A stretch of 8,006 nucleotides of DNA from an uncultured Clostridia bacterium. Lineage in GTDB: Bacteria > Bacillota > Clostridia > TANB77 > UBA1234. Under the pieces are notes generated by a model that had not been told where the DNA came from, did not search any database, and saw only the letters and a list, made by a program, of their open reading frames with translations. Positions 1 to 5,661 of this stretch are shown in pieces (the stretch's first letter is position 1; each line of letters starts with the position of its first letter). A program made the translations under genes and the position numbers. The stretch covers positions 1 to 8,006 of the forward strand of contig CANQLS010000069.1 of NCBI GenBank assembly GCA_947624765.1, in the 5' to 3' direction.

Positions 1-132
1 GCCTTGTGCAAAACCAACTGCAGCAATAACTGCAGCCACACCAATAATAACACCTAGCATTGTAAGTGCAGACCTTGTTTTATTATCCCATATACTTTTT
101 AATGCCATTTTATAGGTAAACCCTAAATTCAT
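1..132 (-). CDS. MacB/YknZ-type ABC exporter permease, N-terminal fragment (runs off the window edge)
   Basis: Only the first 44 codons are present; the gene continues beyond base 1. The visible protein begins MNLGFTYKMALKSIWDNKTR and then enters a hydrophobic segment (about residues 22-42, LTMLGVIIGVAAVIAAVGFA). This is the characteristic start of MacB_PCD/FtsX-type permeases: a short cytoplasmic amphipathic stretch with the 'ALKSI..NK.R..LT.LGVIIGV' pattern leading into transmembrane helix 1. In this family the helix is followed by a large extracytoplasmic domain and three more helices, which are not visible here. The ATG at 130-132 is preceded by GGGTGG eight bases upstream, an acceptable but imperfect Shine-Dalgarno; a second in-frame Met at residue 9 is possible. 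It lies 46 bases downstream of the ATPase gene on the same strand, so it is the third gene of the adaptor-ATPase-permease operon. Confidence 0.85.
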   Translation of the reverse strand, partial: MNLGFTYKMALKSIWDNKTRSALTMLGVIIGVAAVIAAVGFAQG

Positions 133-178
133 ATTTATAACCACCCAACTTTATTTTTTGCAAAATGTGAATAGAAAG

Positions 179-850
179 TTAGCCAACATTTTCAAACAAT
201 TGTCCATCTTGTATCCTAATCATTCGTTCTGCTTGCTTTGCCACTTCAGAATCATGAGTAATTAAAATAATAGTATTACCCCTATGATGAAGTTCTTTAA
301 AAATTTCCATTACCTCTTTACCAGATTTTGAATCTAAATTTCCAGTCGGTTCATCCGCCAAAATAATCGGTGGATTTGTTATTAAAGCTCTTGCAATTGC
401 CACTCTTTGTTGTTGTCCGCCAGATAGTTCAGTTGGTTTATGATCAATTCTTCCTCCTAATCCGACACTTTCTAATGCTTTTTTCGCTCTTTCATGTCTT
501 TCTTTCGCAGAAACACTTTGATAGATCAAAGGAAGTTCAACATTTTCAATTGCATTCAATTTTGGAAGCAAATTAAAACCTTGAAATACAAATCCAATAG
601 TATTATTACGAATTTCTGCTAATTCATCATCTGATTTCTTACTAATATCTTTTCCGTCTAACAAATAACTCCCATTTGTTGGAACATCTAAGCAACCTAA
701 AATATTCATTAACGTTGACTTTCCCGAACCGGAAGGACCAATAATAGAAACAAATTCGTGTTCTTTAATATGCAAAGAAACATTATTTAATGCATATACT
801 ACATTTTCTCCTAATTTATAAATCTTATCAATATTCTTTAATTCAATCAC
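179..850 (-). CDS. MacB/LolD/YknY-type ABC exporter ATPase
   Basis: A 223-residue stand-alone nucleotide-binding subunit that would power a MacB-type permease. All ABC motifs are intact: Walker A GPSGSGKST (38-46), Q-loop Q90 in FVFQGFNLLP, signature LSGGQ (142-146), Walker B IILADE (162-167), D-loop GNLD (170-173) and switch histidine H199 in ITHD. The FNLLP.L.A.ENVELPL and ADEPTGNLDS stretches are diagnostic of the MacB/LolD/FtsE-like exporter branch rather than importers, and the length is normal for that branch. The start codon is GTG (848-850). AGGAGG at 858-863 lies seven bases upstream and overlaps the adaptor's TAA stop (863-865), so translation is probably coupled to the adaptor gene. 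With the flanking adaptor and permease it forms a YknXYZ-like complex; such systems export peptides or protect against toxins, but the substrate cannot be read from sequence. Confidence 0.95.
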   Translation of the reverse strand: MIELKNIDKIYKLGENVVYALNNVSLHIKEHEFVSIIGPSGSGKSTLMNILGCLDVPTNGSYLLDGKDISKKSDDELAEIRNNTIGFVFQGFNLLPKLNAIENVELPLIYQSVSAKERHERAKKALESVGLGGRIDHKPTELSGGQQQRVAIARALITNPPIILADEPTGNLDSKSGKEVMEIFKELHHRGNTIILITHDSEVAKQAERMIRIQDGQLFENVG

Positions 851-862
851 CTTATATCCTCC

Positions 863-2386
863 TTACATCGATAACAAAAATCCTAAACCGGATCCTTGCT
901 CTGGCACTATAACTTGTTCCCCCTCTTCCAAACCATCTATGATTTCAATATATGATACGTTCTTCATTCCAGTTGTTACTTTTCTCTTTTCTTTCACATT
1001 ATCTTTAACAACGCCTACAAAAGATTCGCCATTTTCTTTTTCTATTGATTCGACAGGCACATATAAAACATTTTCCTTCTGCTCAACAATTATTTCTGCA
1101 TCAGCATTCATAGAAATACGAATATCTTCCGTACCAGGTATAGTAATTGTTACATAGTAATCTGTAACACCACCTAATGTAGTTCCTTCTAACGGCATCT
1201 TAGAAATCTTACCTCTAATAGGGTTATCCTCAGTATAAGATAAAGCATCAATAGTTACTCTTACCTCTTTATCATAATCAAGTCTTGCAATATCTAACTC
1301 ATCAATTGGTATCTTAAATTCCATATTGTTCTTATCAGAAACAGTAGATATAACAGTACCAGCAACAACATTATCTCCAACCTTTACATTTTGCATTGTA
1401 ATAATGCCATCAATTGGTGCTACAATTTTATAATCTTCTAGCTTATCTTCAGCAAAAGATAATTGATTATATAAATTTTGTAAATTTAGTGCAGTAGTTT
1501 GGGCACTAACTATTAAGTCGTTATTTTCTAATTCTACAATAATATCTCCAGCATTCACGAATTGACCGTTCTTCACATATAACCTTTTAACAGTACCAGA
1601 AGTTTCTGCTTTTACACTTCCAGCTGATGTTGTTTTAAATGTTGATTGATTTACACTTTTAAAAGTTCCATAAGCTGTAGTAACTTCTGCATTTGCAGAA
1701 ACACCAGATAGAGAATATTGACTATCTGTTACTTCAATAGTAACATCAATAACCGTAGCTCCTGTTGTAAGAGTTGTAATACGGTCGCCTACAAAGCTAA
1801 CAACACCGTCCACATAATTTAATGAACCCGTCAATAAAACTTTAGCTAAACAACCAACTTGAATTTTATCAGCACTAGAAGATACAAATTGCAATGTGAT
1901 TTCGTCTTTTCTGCTATTTATAATATTGCAAACGGGATTATTAGTCATTACATAACTTCCCTCAGTTATGCTTAAATTCTCTACATATCCGTTAGTTGGA
2001 GCAGTAATTTTTAATGCATTAACCTGCCTATCCAAATTTGTTTTACTAAGTTCAGCTTGCTTAATAGCATTTCTCTGTGATTCAACATTTACTTCATAAT
2101 CAGAAGAATCTAGTTTTACAAGTACATAACCCTTTTCAACTCTATCACCTTCTACATAATAAATATCCTCAACAGTAGAAGACACCTTTGCTACTTCATT
2201 TCTAGTTTCTGAAGCTGTCAACGTACCAGTTCCTGTAATTGTTGAAGCAATATCTCCTCTTTTCACATCAAAAGTTCTATATGACACCGTTGGTTCTTTC
2301 TTCTGTGTTAATAAAACGACTACTGCCACAATAATTAAAACAAATAATATACTCTTAAACCATTTACTCTTAAAAAAATTCTTCAT
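863..2386 (-). CDS. Membrane-anchored HlyD/MacA/YknX-like adaptor with duplicated lipoyl-like domain
   Basis: A 507-residue adaptor of a tripartite exporter. A short basic N-terminus (MKNFFKSKWFKS) precedes one membrane helix (about 11-27); there is no cleavage site, so the rest sits outside as an anchored protein. Two barrel-sandwich hybrid (lipoyl-like) units are visible. Unit 1 is about 66-157, with a short helical hairpin near 100-125 and ITAPTNGYVENLSITEG. Unit 2 is about 259-350, with a hairpin near 292-318 and IVAPIDGIITMQNVKVG. A beta-barrel/membrane-proximal region follows (about 355-507), ending in VPVESI and a TTGMKN...IDGLEEGEQVIV segment typical of MacA/YknX. Most adaptors have a single hybrid unit. 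The ATG at 2384-2386 is preferred over an upstream GTG at 2453-2455: it has AAAGGA eight bases upstream, and a promoter -10 lies between the two candidates. It is the first gene of the exporter operon, 12 bases from the ATPase. Confidence 0.9.
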   Translation of the reverse strand: MKNFFKSKWFKSILFVLIIVAVVVLLTQKKEPTVSYRTFDVKRGDIASTITGTGTLTASETRNEVAKVSSTVEDIYYVEGDRVEKGYVLVKLDSSDYEVNVESQRNAIKQAELSKTNLDRQVNALKITAPTNGYVENLSITEGSYVMTNNPVCNIINSRKDEITLQFVSSSADKIQVGCLAKVLLTGSLNYVDGVVSFVGDRITTLTTGATVIDVTIEVTDSQYSLSGVSANAEVTTAYGTFKSVNQSTFKTTSAGSVKAETSGTVKRLYVKNGQFVNAGDIIVELENNDLIVSAQTTALNLQNLYNQLSFAEDKLEDYKIVAPIDGIITMQNVKVGDNVVAGTVISTVSDKNNMEFKIPIDELDIARLDYDKEVRVTIDALSYTEDNPIRGKISKMPLEGTTLGGVTDYYVTITIPGTEDIRISMNADAEIIVEQKENVLYVPVESIEKENGESFVGVVKDNVKEKRKVTTGMKNVSYIEIIDGLEEGEQVIVPEQGSGLGFLLSM

Positions 2387-2394
2387 AGCCTCTT

Positions 2395-2400
2395 TCCTTT
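2395..2400 (-). promoter_or_regulatory. Shine-Dalgarno deciding the adaptor start
   Basis: AAAGGA on the minus strand, eight bases before the ATG at 2384-2386. The upstream in-frame GTG (2453-2455) has no purine-rich site before it. This supports the 507-residue product rather than a 530-residue one. Confidence 0.7.
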
Positions 2401-2417
2401 CTTTTCTTCGTCGATAT

Positions 2418-2446
2418 ATTATACCACCATTTAAATTTTTTAGAAA
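2418..2446 (-). promoter_or_regulatory. Sigma-A-like promoter of the exporter operon
   Basis: A perfect -10 TATAAT on the minus strand (2418-2423) with a weak -35 TTTCTA (2441-2446) at the optimal 17-base spacing. Transcription would begin near 2411, giving a leader of about 25 bases before the adaptor ATG. The -35 is poor, so an activator or an A-tract effect may contribute. It points away from the mscL promoter; about 72 bases separate the two -35 boxes. Confidence 0.6.
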
Positions 2447-2518
2447 GCTTTTCACATAAATTCTACAAATTCAAGGTTACTGGATAACGTTTTGAGAAAA
2501 TGCGTGAAAATTAAATTG

Positions 2519-2547
2519 TTGAAAATTTATTATAAACATGTTATACT
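2519..2547 (+). promoter_or_regulatory. Sigma-A-like promoter of mscL (extended -10)
   Basis: TTGAAA (2519-2524), a 17-base spacer, then TATACT (2542-2547). A TG at 2539-2540 is placed as in extended -10 promoters. Each hexamer differs from consensus at one position. Predicted start of transcription is near 2554, giving a leader of roughly 50 bases before mscL. An 8-base palindrome AACATGTT (2535-2542) abuts the -10; no regulator can be assigned. Confidence 0.75.
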
Positions 2548-2592
2548 TCATTATATAAAGGCTAAAAAGGTCGAAAATAGTAACAAGTTACA

Positions 2593-2598
2593 AGGAGG
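2593..2598 (+). promoter_or_regulatory. Shine-Dalgarno deciding the mscL start
   Basis: A perfect AGGAGG. It is eight bases from the ATG at 2607 but only two bases from the in-frame ATG at 2601 and seventeen from the ATG at 2616. The middle ATG is therefore the likely start. Confidence 0.75.
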
Positions 2599-2606
2599 AA
2601 ATGGTA

Positions 2607-3125
2607 ATGAAAAAAATGAAAGAAATTGATATTCATCAAGATGTTGATTTATCTAATGTAACCAAAAAAGCAAAAGGAACTTTAAAAGATTTCAAAGCAT
2701 TTGCTACAAGAGGCAATTTAATTGATATGTCTGTTGGTGTAATTATTGGTGGTGCATTCGGAAAAATTGTTACATCATTAGTTAATGATATTATTATGCC
2801 ACTTATTAGTTTAGCAACTGGCAAAATCGATTTTACAAATTTGTTTATTGCATTTGATGGCAATTACTATGCTACTTTAGAAGAAGCACAAGCTGCAGGT
2901 GTTTCAACATTAAACTATGGAAACTTCTTAACAGCTATTATTGACTTCTTAATTATTGCTTTTTGTATTTTCTTTTTCATGCATAAATTAGTTGTACCAA
3001 AGAAACAAGAAGAAACAGCACCTGCTACTACAAAAGAATGTCCTTATTGTAAATCTACAATTCATATTGATGCTACTAGATGTCCAAACTGCACATCAGA
3101 GCTTTCTCAAGAACTTAGTGAATAA
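2607..3125 (+). CDS. mscL: Large-conductance mechanosensitive channel MscL with C-terminal zinc ribbon
   Basis: A 172-residue channel that opens in the cytoplasmic membrane under turgor stress to release solutes. The MscL core starts near residue 29 with FKAFATRGNLIDMSVGVIIG and GAFGKIVTSLVNDIIMPLI (N-terminal amphipathic helix, TM1/pore helix about 41-66). A periplasmic loop follows with YATLEEAQAAG and LNYGNF, then TM2 (about 105-126, LTAIIDFLIIAFCIFFFMHK). Two departures from the E. coli form are visible. There is a charged N-terminal extension of about 28 residues. The usual C-terminal helical bundle is replaced by a short linker and a zinc ribbon, CPYC (145-148) ... CPNC (159-162), ending about ten residues later. 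The gene is monocistronic, with its own promoter and terminator, and is the only plus-strand gene here. Family assignment is secure; the ribbon's role is unknown. Confidence 0.96.
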   Translation: MKKMKEIDIHQDVDLSNVTKKAKGTLKDFKAFATRGNLIDMSVGVIIGGAFGKIVTSLVNDIIMPLISLATGKIDFTNLFIAFDGNYYATLEEAQAAGVSTLNYGNFLTAIIDFLIIAFCIFFFMHKLVVPKKQEETAPATTKECPYCKSTIHIDATRCPNCTSELSQELSE

Positions 3126-3140
3126 TGAATGTTAAAAAGT

Positions 3141-3205
3141 AAATAGTGAATAGTTACTGTAATGGTACATCACCAAAAAACACACGTAACTATTCACTAT
3201 TTTTT
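3141..3205. terminator. Bidirectional intrinsic terminator between mscL and the ABC-F gene
   Basis: A perfect 17-bp inverted repeat, AAATAGTGAATAGTTAC at 3141-3157 and its complement at 3186-3202, encloses a 28-base loop. T-runs follow on both strands: six T (3200-3205) on the plus strand, and a T-rich stretch containing five T (3134-3138) on the minus strand. It lies between two convergent genes, 15 bases after the mscL stop and 38 bases after the ABC-F stop, so it can serve both. The stem is AT-rich and the loop long for a terminator, so a small repeat element is an alternative origin. Confidence 0.75.
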
Positions 3206-3240
3206 GTTATATTATTATAAATACGCAAATAAATTATTCA

Positions 3241-4872
3241 TTAAAGACTATCTTCGTCTTCTATATTAATTGCTGCTCTTTTCTTTGCTGTTTCATCGCT
3301 TTCTAAATATTCATCATACGTCATTCGTTTATCTATAATTCCATTTGGAGTGATTTCAATAATTCTGTTTGCCACTGTTTGTACAAATTGATGGTCGTGT
3401 GATGTAAATAAAATTACACCTTTAAAATTAATAAGTGCATTATTAAGTGCAGTAATGGACTCCAAGTCTAAATGGTTAGTAGGCTCATCAAATATCAATA
3501 CATTTGCACCAGAAAGCATCATTTTTGCAAACATACATCTTACTTTTTCTCCTCCAGAAAGCACGCTAACTTTCTTTAAAGCCTCTTCTCCACTAAATAA
3601 CATTCTGCCCAAAAAGCCACGCACAAAGGTTTCATCTTTTTCTTTAGAATATTGCATTAGCCAATCTACAAGTGTAATATCTTGTCTAAACTCTCTAGAA
3701 TTATCTTTTGGGAAATACGCTACAGACGTCGTAATACCAAACTTATACTCTCCACTTTCTTGTGCTGAGTTATCAGTCAATATTTCAAAAAGTTCTGTTT
3801 TAGCAAGTCCCATTGTTCCAACAAATGCAATCTTATCACCGTTTTGAACATTTATAGAAATATTGTTTAAAAGTTTCTTCCCATCTAACGTTTTTGTTAA
3901 ATTCTCTATAAACAAAATTTCTTTACCAGGCTCTCTATCCATTTTAAAATCAATATATGGATATTTTCTATTTGATGGCTTAATCTTATCTAATTCTATT
4001 TTTTCTAATAATTTTTTACGTGAAGTTGCCTGTCTTGACTTAGATGCGTTTGCACTAAAGCGTTGAATAAATTCTTGTAGCTCTTTTATTTTATCCTCTT
4101 TCTTCTTATTAGCATCTTTCATCTGCTTTAAAGCTAATTGGCTAGATTCATACCAAAAATCATAGTTACCTGTATAAAGTTGTATCTTACCAAAATCAAT
4201 ATCCGCAATATGAGTACAAACAGTATTTAGAAAATATCTATCATGTGATACTACAATAACTGTATTTTCAAAATTAATTAAGAACTCTTCTAGCCACTCA
4301 ATTGCTTCAATATCCAAATAGTTAGTAGGCTCATCAAGCAAAAGCACATCTGGATTACCAAACAACGCAGATGCTAACAATACTTTTACTTTTTGCACTT
4401 CAGTTAAATCTTTCATGCATTTATTATGAAATTCTGTTTCAACACCTAATCCATTTAATAAAGTTCCAGCATCAGCCTCTGCATTCCAGCCACCCATTTC
4501 TGCAAACTTAGCCTCTAATTCGCCAGCTCTTATTCCATCTTCTTCACTAAAATCAGGCTTAGCATAAATTGCATCTTTTTCTTTCATAACTCCATATAAT
4601 TCTGAATTTCCCATCATTACTACTTGTAAAGCAATTTCATCTTCAAATTCATGATGATTTTGTTTTAAAACTGAAAGTCGTTCTCCTGGATTCATTACAA
4701 CTTCACCCTGAGATGGCTCAATTTCACCAGATAAAATTTTTAAAAATGTAGTTTTACCAGCACCATTTGCCCCAATTAAGCCATAACAATTTCCAGGTGT
4801 AAATTTAATATTTACATTTTCAAATAAAGTCCTTTTTCCGAATCTTAACGTAACACCATTTGCACTAATCAT
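3241..4872 (-). CDS. ybiT: ABC-F ATPase of the YbiT/YkpA group (ribosome-associated)
   Basis: A 543-residue soluble protein with two ABC domains and no membrane segment, the ABC-F layout; these bind the ribosomal E site and modulate translation. The N-terminus (FGKRTLFENVNIKF...GNCYGLIGANGAGKTT) and the linker RFSANASKSRQATSR (about 271-285) closely match E. coli YbiT and Firmicute YkpA. NBD1: Walker A 34-42, degenerate signature LTEVQ (156-160), Walker B VLLLDE (176-181), H210. A lysine-rich coiled-coil linker (about 240-305) forms the P-site tRNA interaction region. NBD2: altered Walker A GTMGLAKTE (352-360), intact LSGGEK (438-443), Walker B VLIFDE (458-463), H492. The ATG follows AGGGAG by seven bases; that site overlaps the ylmH TGA stop 12 bases away, so the two genes are translationally coupled. 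Its length matches the YbiT/YkpA group. Confidence 0.93.
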   Translation of the reverse strand: MISANGVTLRFGKRTLFENVNIKFTPGNCYGLIGANGAGKTTFLKILSGEIEPSQGEVVMNPGERLSVLKQNHHEFEDEIALQVVMMGNSELYGVMKEKDAIYAKPDFSEEDGIRAGELEAKFAEMGGWNAEADAGTLLNGLGVETEFHNKCMKDLTEVQKVKVLLASALFGNPDVLLLDEPTNYLDIEAIEWLEEFLINFENTVIVVSHDRYFLNTVCTHIADIDFGKIQLYTGNYDFWYESSQLALKQMKDANKKKEDKIKELQEFIQRFSANASKSRQATSRKKLLEKIELDKIKPSNRKYPYIDFKMDREPGKEILFIENLTKTLDGKKLLNNISINVQNGDKIAFVGTMGLAKTELFEILTDNSAQESGEYKFGITTSVAYFPKDNSREFRQDITLVDWLMQYSKEKDETFVRGFLGRMLFSGEEALKKVSVLSGGEKVRCMFAKMMLSGANVLIFDEPTNHLDLESITALNNALINFKGVILFTSHDHQFVQTVANRIIEITPNGIIDKRMTYDEYLESDETAKKRAAINIEDEDSL

Positions 4873-4884
4873 ATTTTCTCTCCC

Positions 4885-5610
4885 TCAATATTTTTTTAAT
4901 TTTATTCTTATCCTATCTTTTCGTGTTTCTCCTAAAACTTCCGCAATTTCAAGCCTGCCATAACCACGAATCGATATCAAATCTCCTGCCTGTAATAATT
5001 TCTTTTGATTGGTAATAACCTTATAATTTAAACTCACTCTTTCTGCAGATATAAGTGATGAACTCTTTTCTCTTGAAACACCTAAACCACTACTAATGAT
5101 AGCATCTAATCTCATTGAAGCTGATGTAATTATTATCTCTTTTACTTCTTTATCTATGACAACTAAATCTTCAATTACTTTTTCTTCAAGAGTAACTTTT
5201 TCCTTACCAATATTTTTAAGATTATTTAAAATAAATTTTGTTAAGTCTTTCTGCACTATTATATCACAAAATTGCCCGTTGACAAGGATATCTCCAACTT
5301 TCTCACGTGTAATACCTAATCCCATTATGCTTCCTAAAACATTTCTATGATTTAAAACTTCATGAGATGTAATTGAGATAACAGCAAAAATTTCACCATT
5401 ATTGTTTTCATCTTCGCTTCCAATTACTGCAATTTTTCGTTCTGCATTTTCATATCCGCCCCAAAAATGAAATGGTATATTTCGCAATAGACCTGTTACT
5501 TCCACTTGTTCTAAAGGATCTAAAAATGCTGTATAAATAATCTCTCCCGTTTGCTGATATTTTCTTATTTTGTCTGACATTCTTGCTAACAATAATTTTT
5601 CCTTCTCCAT
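4885..5610 (-). CDS. ylmH: YlmH-like S4-domain RNA-binding protein
   Basis: A 241-residue cytoplasmic RNA-binding protein. The N-terminal YlmH RNA-binding domain includes TAFLDPLEQ and WGGYENAERKIAVIG (about 27-65), then LNHRNVLGSIMGLGITREKVGDILV (about 86-110), the most conserved YlmH stretch. A C-terminal S4 domain (about 166-225) has RLDAIISSGLGVSREKSSSLI, a basic turn, and AGDLISIRGYGRLEI. Length and order match Firmicute YlmH, for which work in Bacillus subtilis supports a role in ribosome-associated quality control. The ATG at 5608-5610 is chosen. A longer frame begins at a TTG (5653-5655), but that TTG lies inside a terminator stem, while AAAGG sits nine bases before the ATG. In many Firmicutes ylmH sits beside the division genes upstream of divIVA; here it instead precedes an ABC-F gene with a 12-base gap. 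Confidence 0.9.
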   Translation of the reverse strand: MEKEKLLLARMSDKIRKYQQTGEIIYTAFLDPLEQVEVTGLLRNIPFHFWGGYENAERKIAVIGSEDENNNGEIFAVISITSHEVLNHRNVLGSIMGLGITREKVGDILVNGQFCDIIVQKDLTKFILNNLKNIGKEKVTLEEKVIEDLVVIDKEVKEIIITSASMRLDAIISSGLGVSREKSSSLISAERVSLNYKVITNQKKLLQAGDLISIRGYGRLEIAEVLGETRKDRIRIKLKKY

Positions 5611-5619
5611 TTTTATAAA

Positions 5620-5624
5620 CCTTT
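5620..5624 (-). promoter_or_regulatory. Shine-Dalgarno deciding the ylmH start
   Basis: AAAGG on the minus strand, within GGAAAGG (5620-5626), nine bases before the ATG at 5608-5610. It immediately follows the T-tract of the upstream terminator, so very little untranslated leader can exist if transcription begins downstream of the hairpin. Confidence 0.65.
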
Positions 5625-5626
5625 CC

Positions 5627-5655
5627 AAAAATTGCCGGCTATTTATGGCCGGCAA
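5627..5655 (-). terminator. Strong intrinsic terminator after the DUF3298 gene
   Basis: On the minus strand TTGCCGGC (5655-5648), an 8-base loop, then GCCGGCAA (5639-5632) form a perfect 8-bp stem with a GC core, followed at once by five T (5631-5627). It starts six bases after the TAA of the DUF3298 gene. It is the most GC-rich short stretch in this region, as expected for a true terminator. Its T-tract abuts the ylmH ribosome binding site. Confidence 0.85.
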
Positions 5656-5661
5656 CTTTAA

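Noticed and set aside
370..576. Plus-strand open frame of 68 codons
   Set aside because: It lies wholly inside the ATPase gene on the other strand, has no Shine-Dalgarno context of note, and its hydrophobic composition is the expected antisense of the ABC motifs.
939..1157. Plus-strand open frame antisense to the adaptor gene
   Set aside because: It is entirely within a well-supported coding region, with Ser/Phe/Thr-rich composition typical of an antisense shadow in AT-rich DNA.
3455..4066. Two plus-strand open frames antisense to the ABC-F gene
   Set aside because: Both lie inside a complete ABC-F gene whose motifs are recognised residue by residue. The antisense products resemble no known family.
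5096..5350. Plus-strand open frame antisense to ylmH
   Set aside because: It overlaps conserved YlmH coding sequence and shows no independent start signals.
5653..5655. TTG as start of a longer YlmH (15 extra residues)
   Set aside because: The codon is part of the terminator stem, has no ribosome binding site, and a better-placed AAAGG-ATG start follows at 5610.
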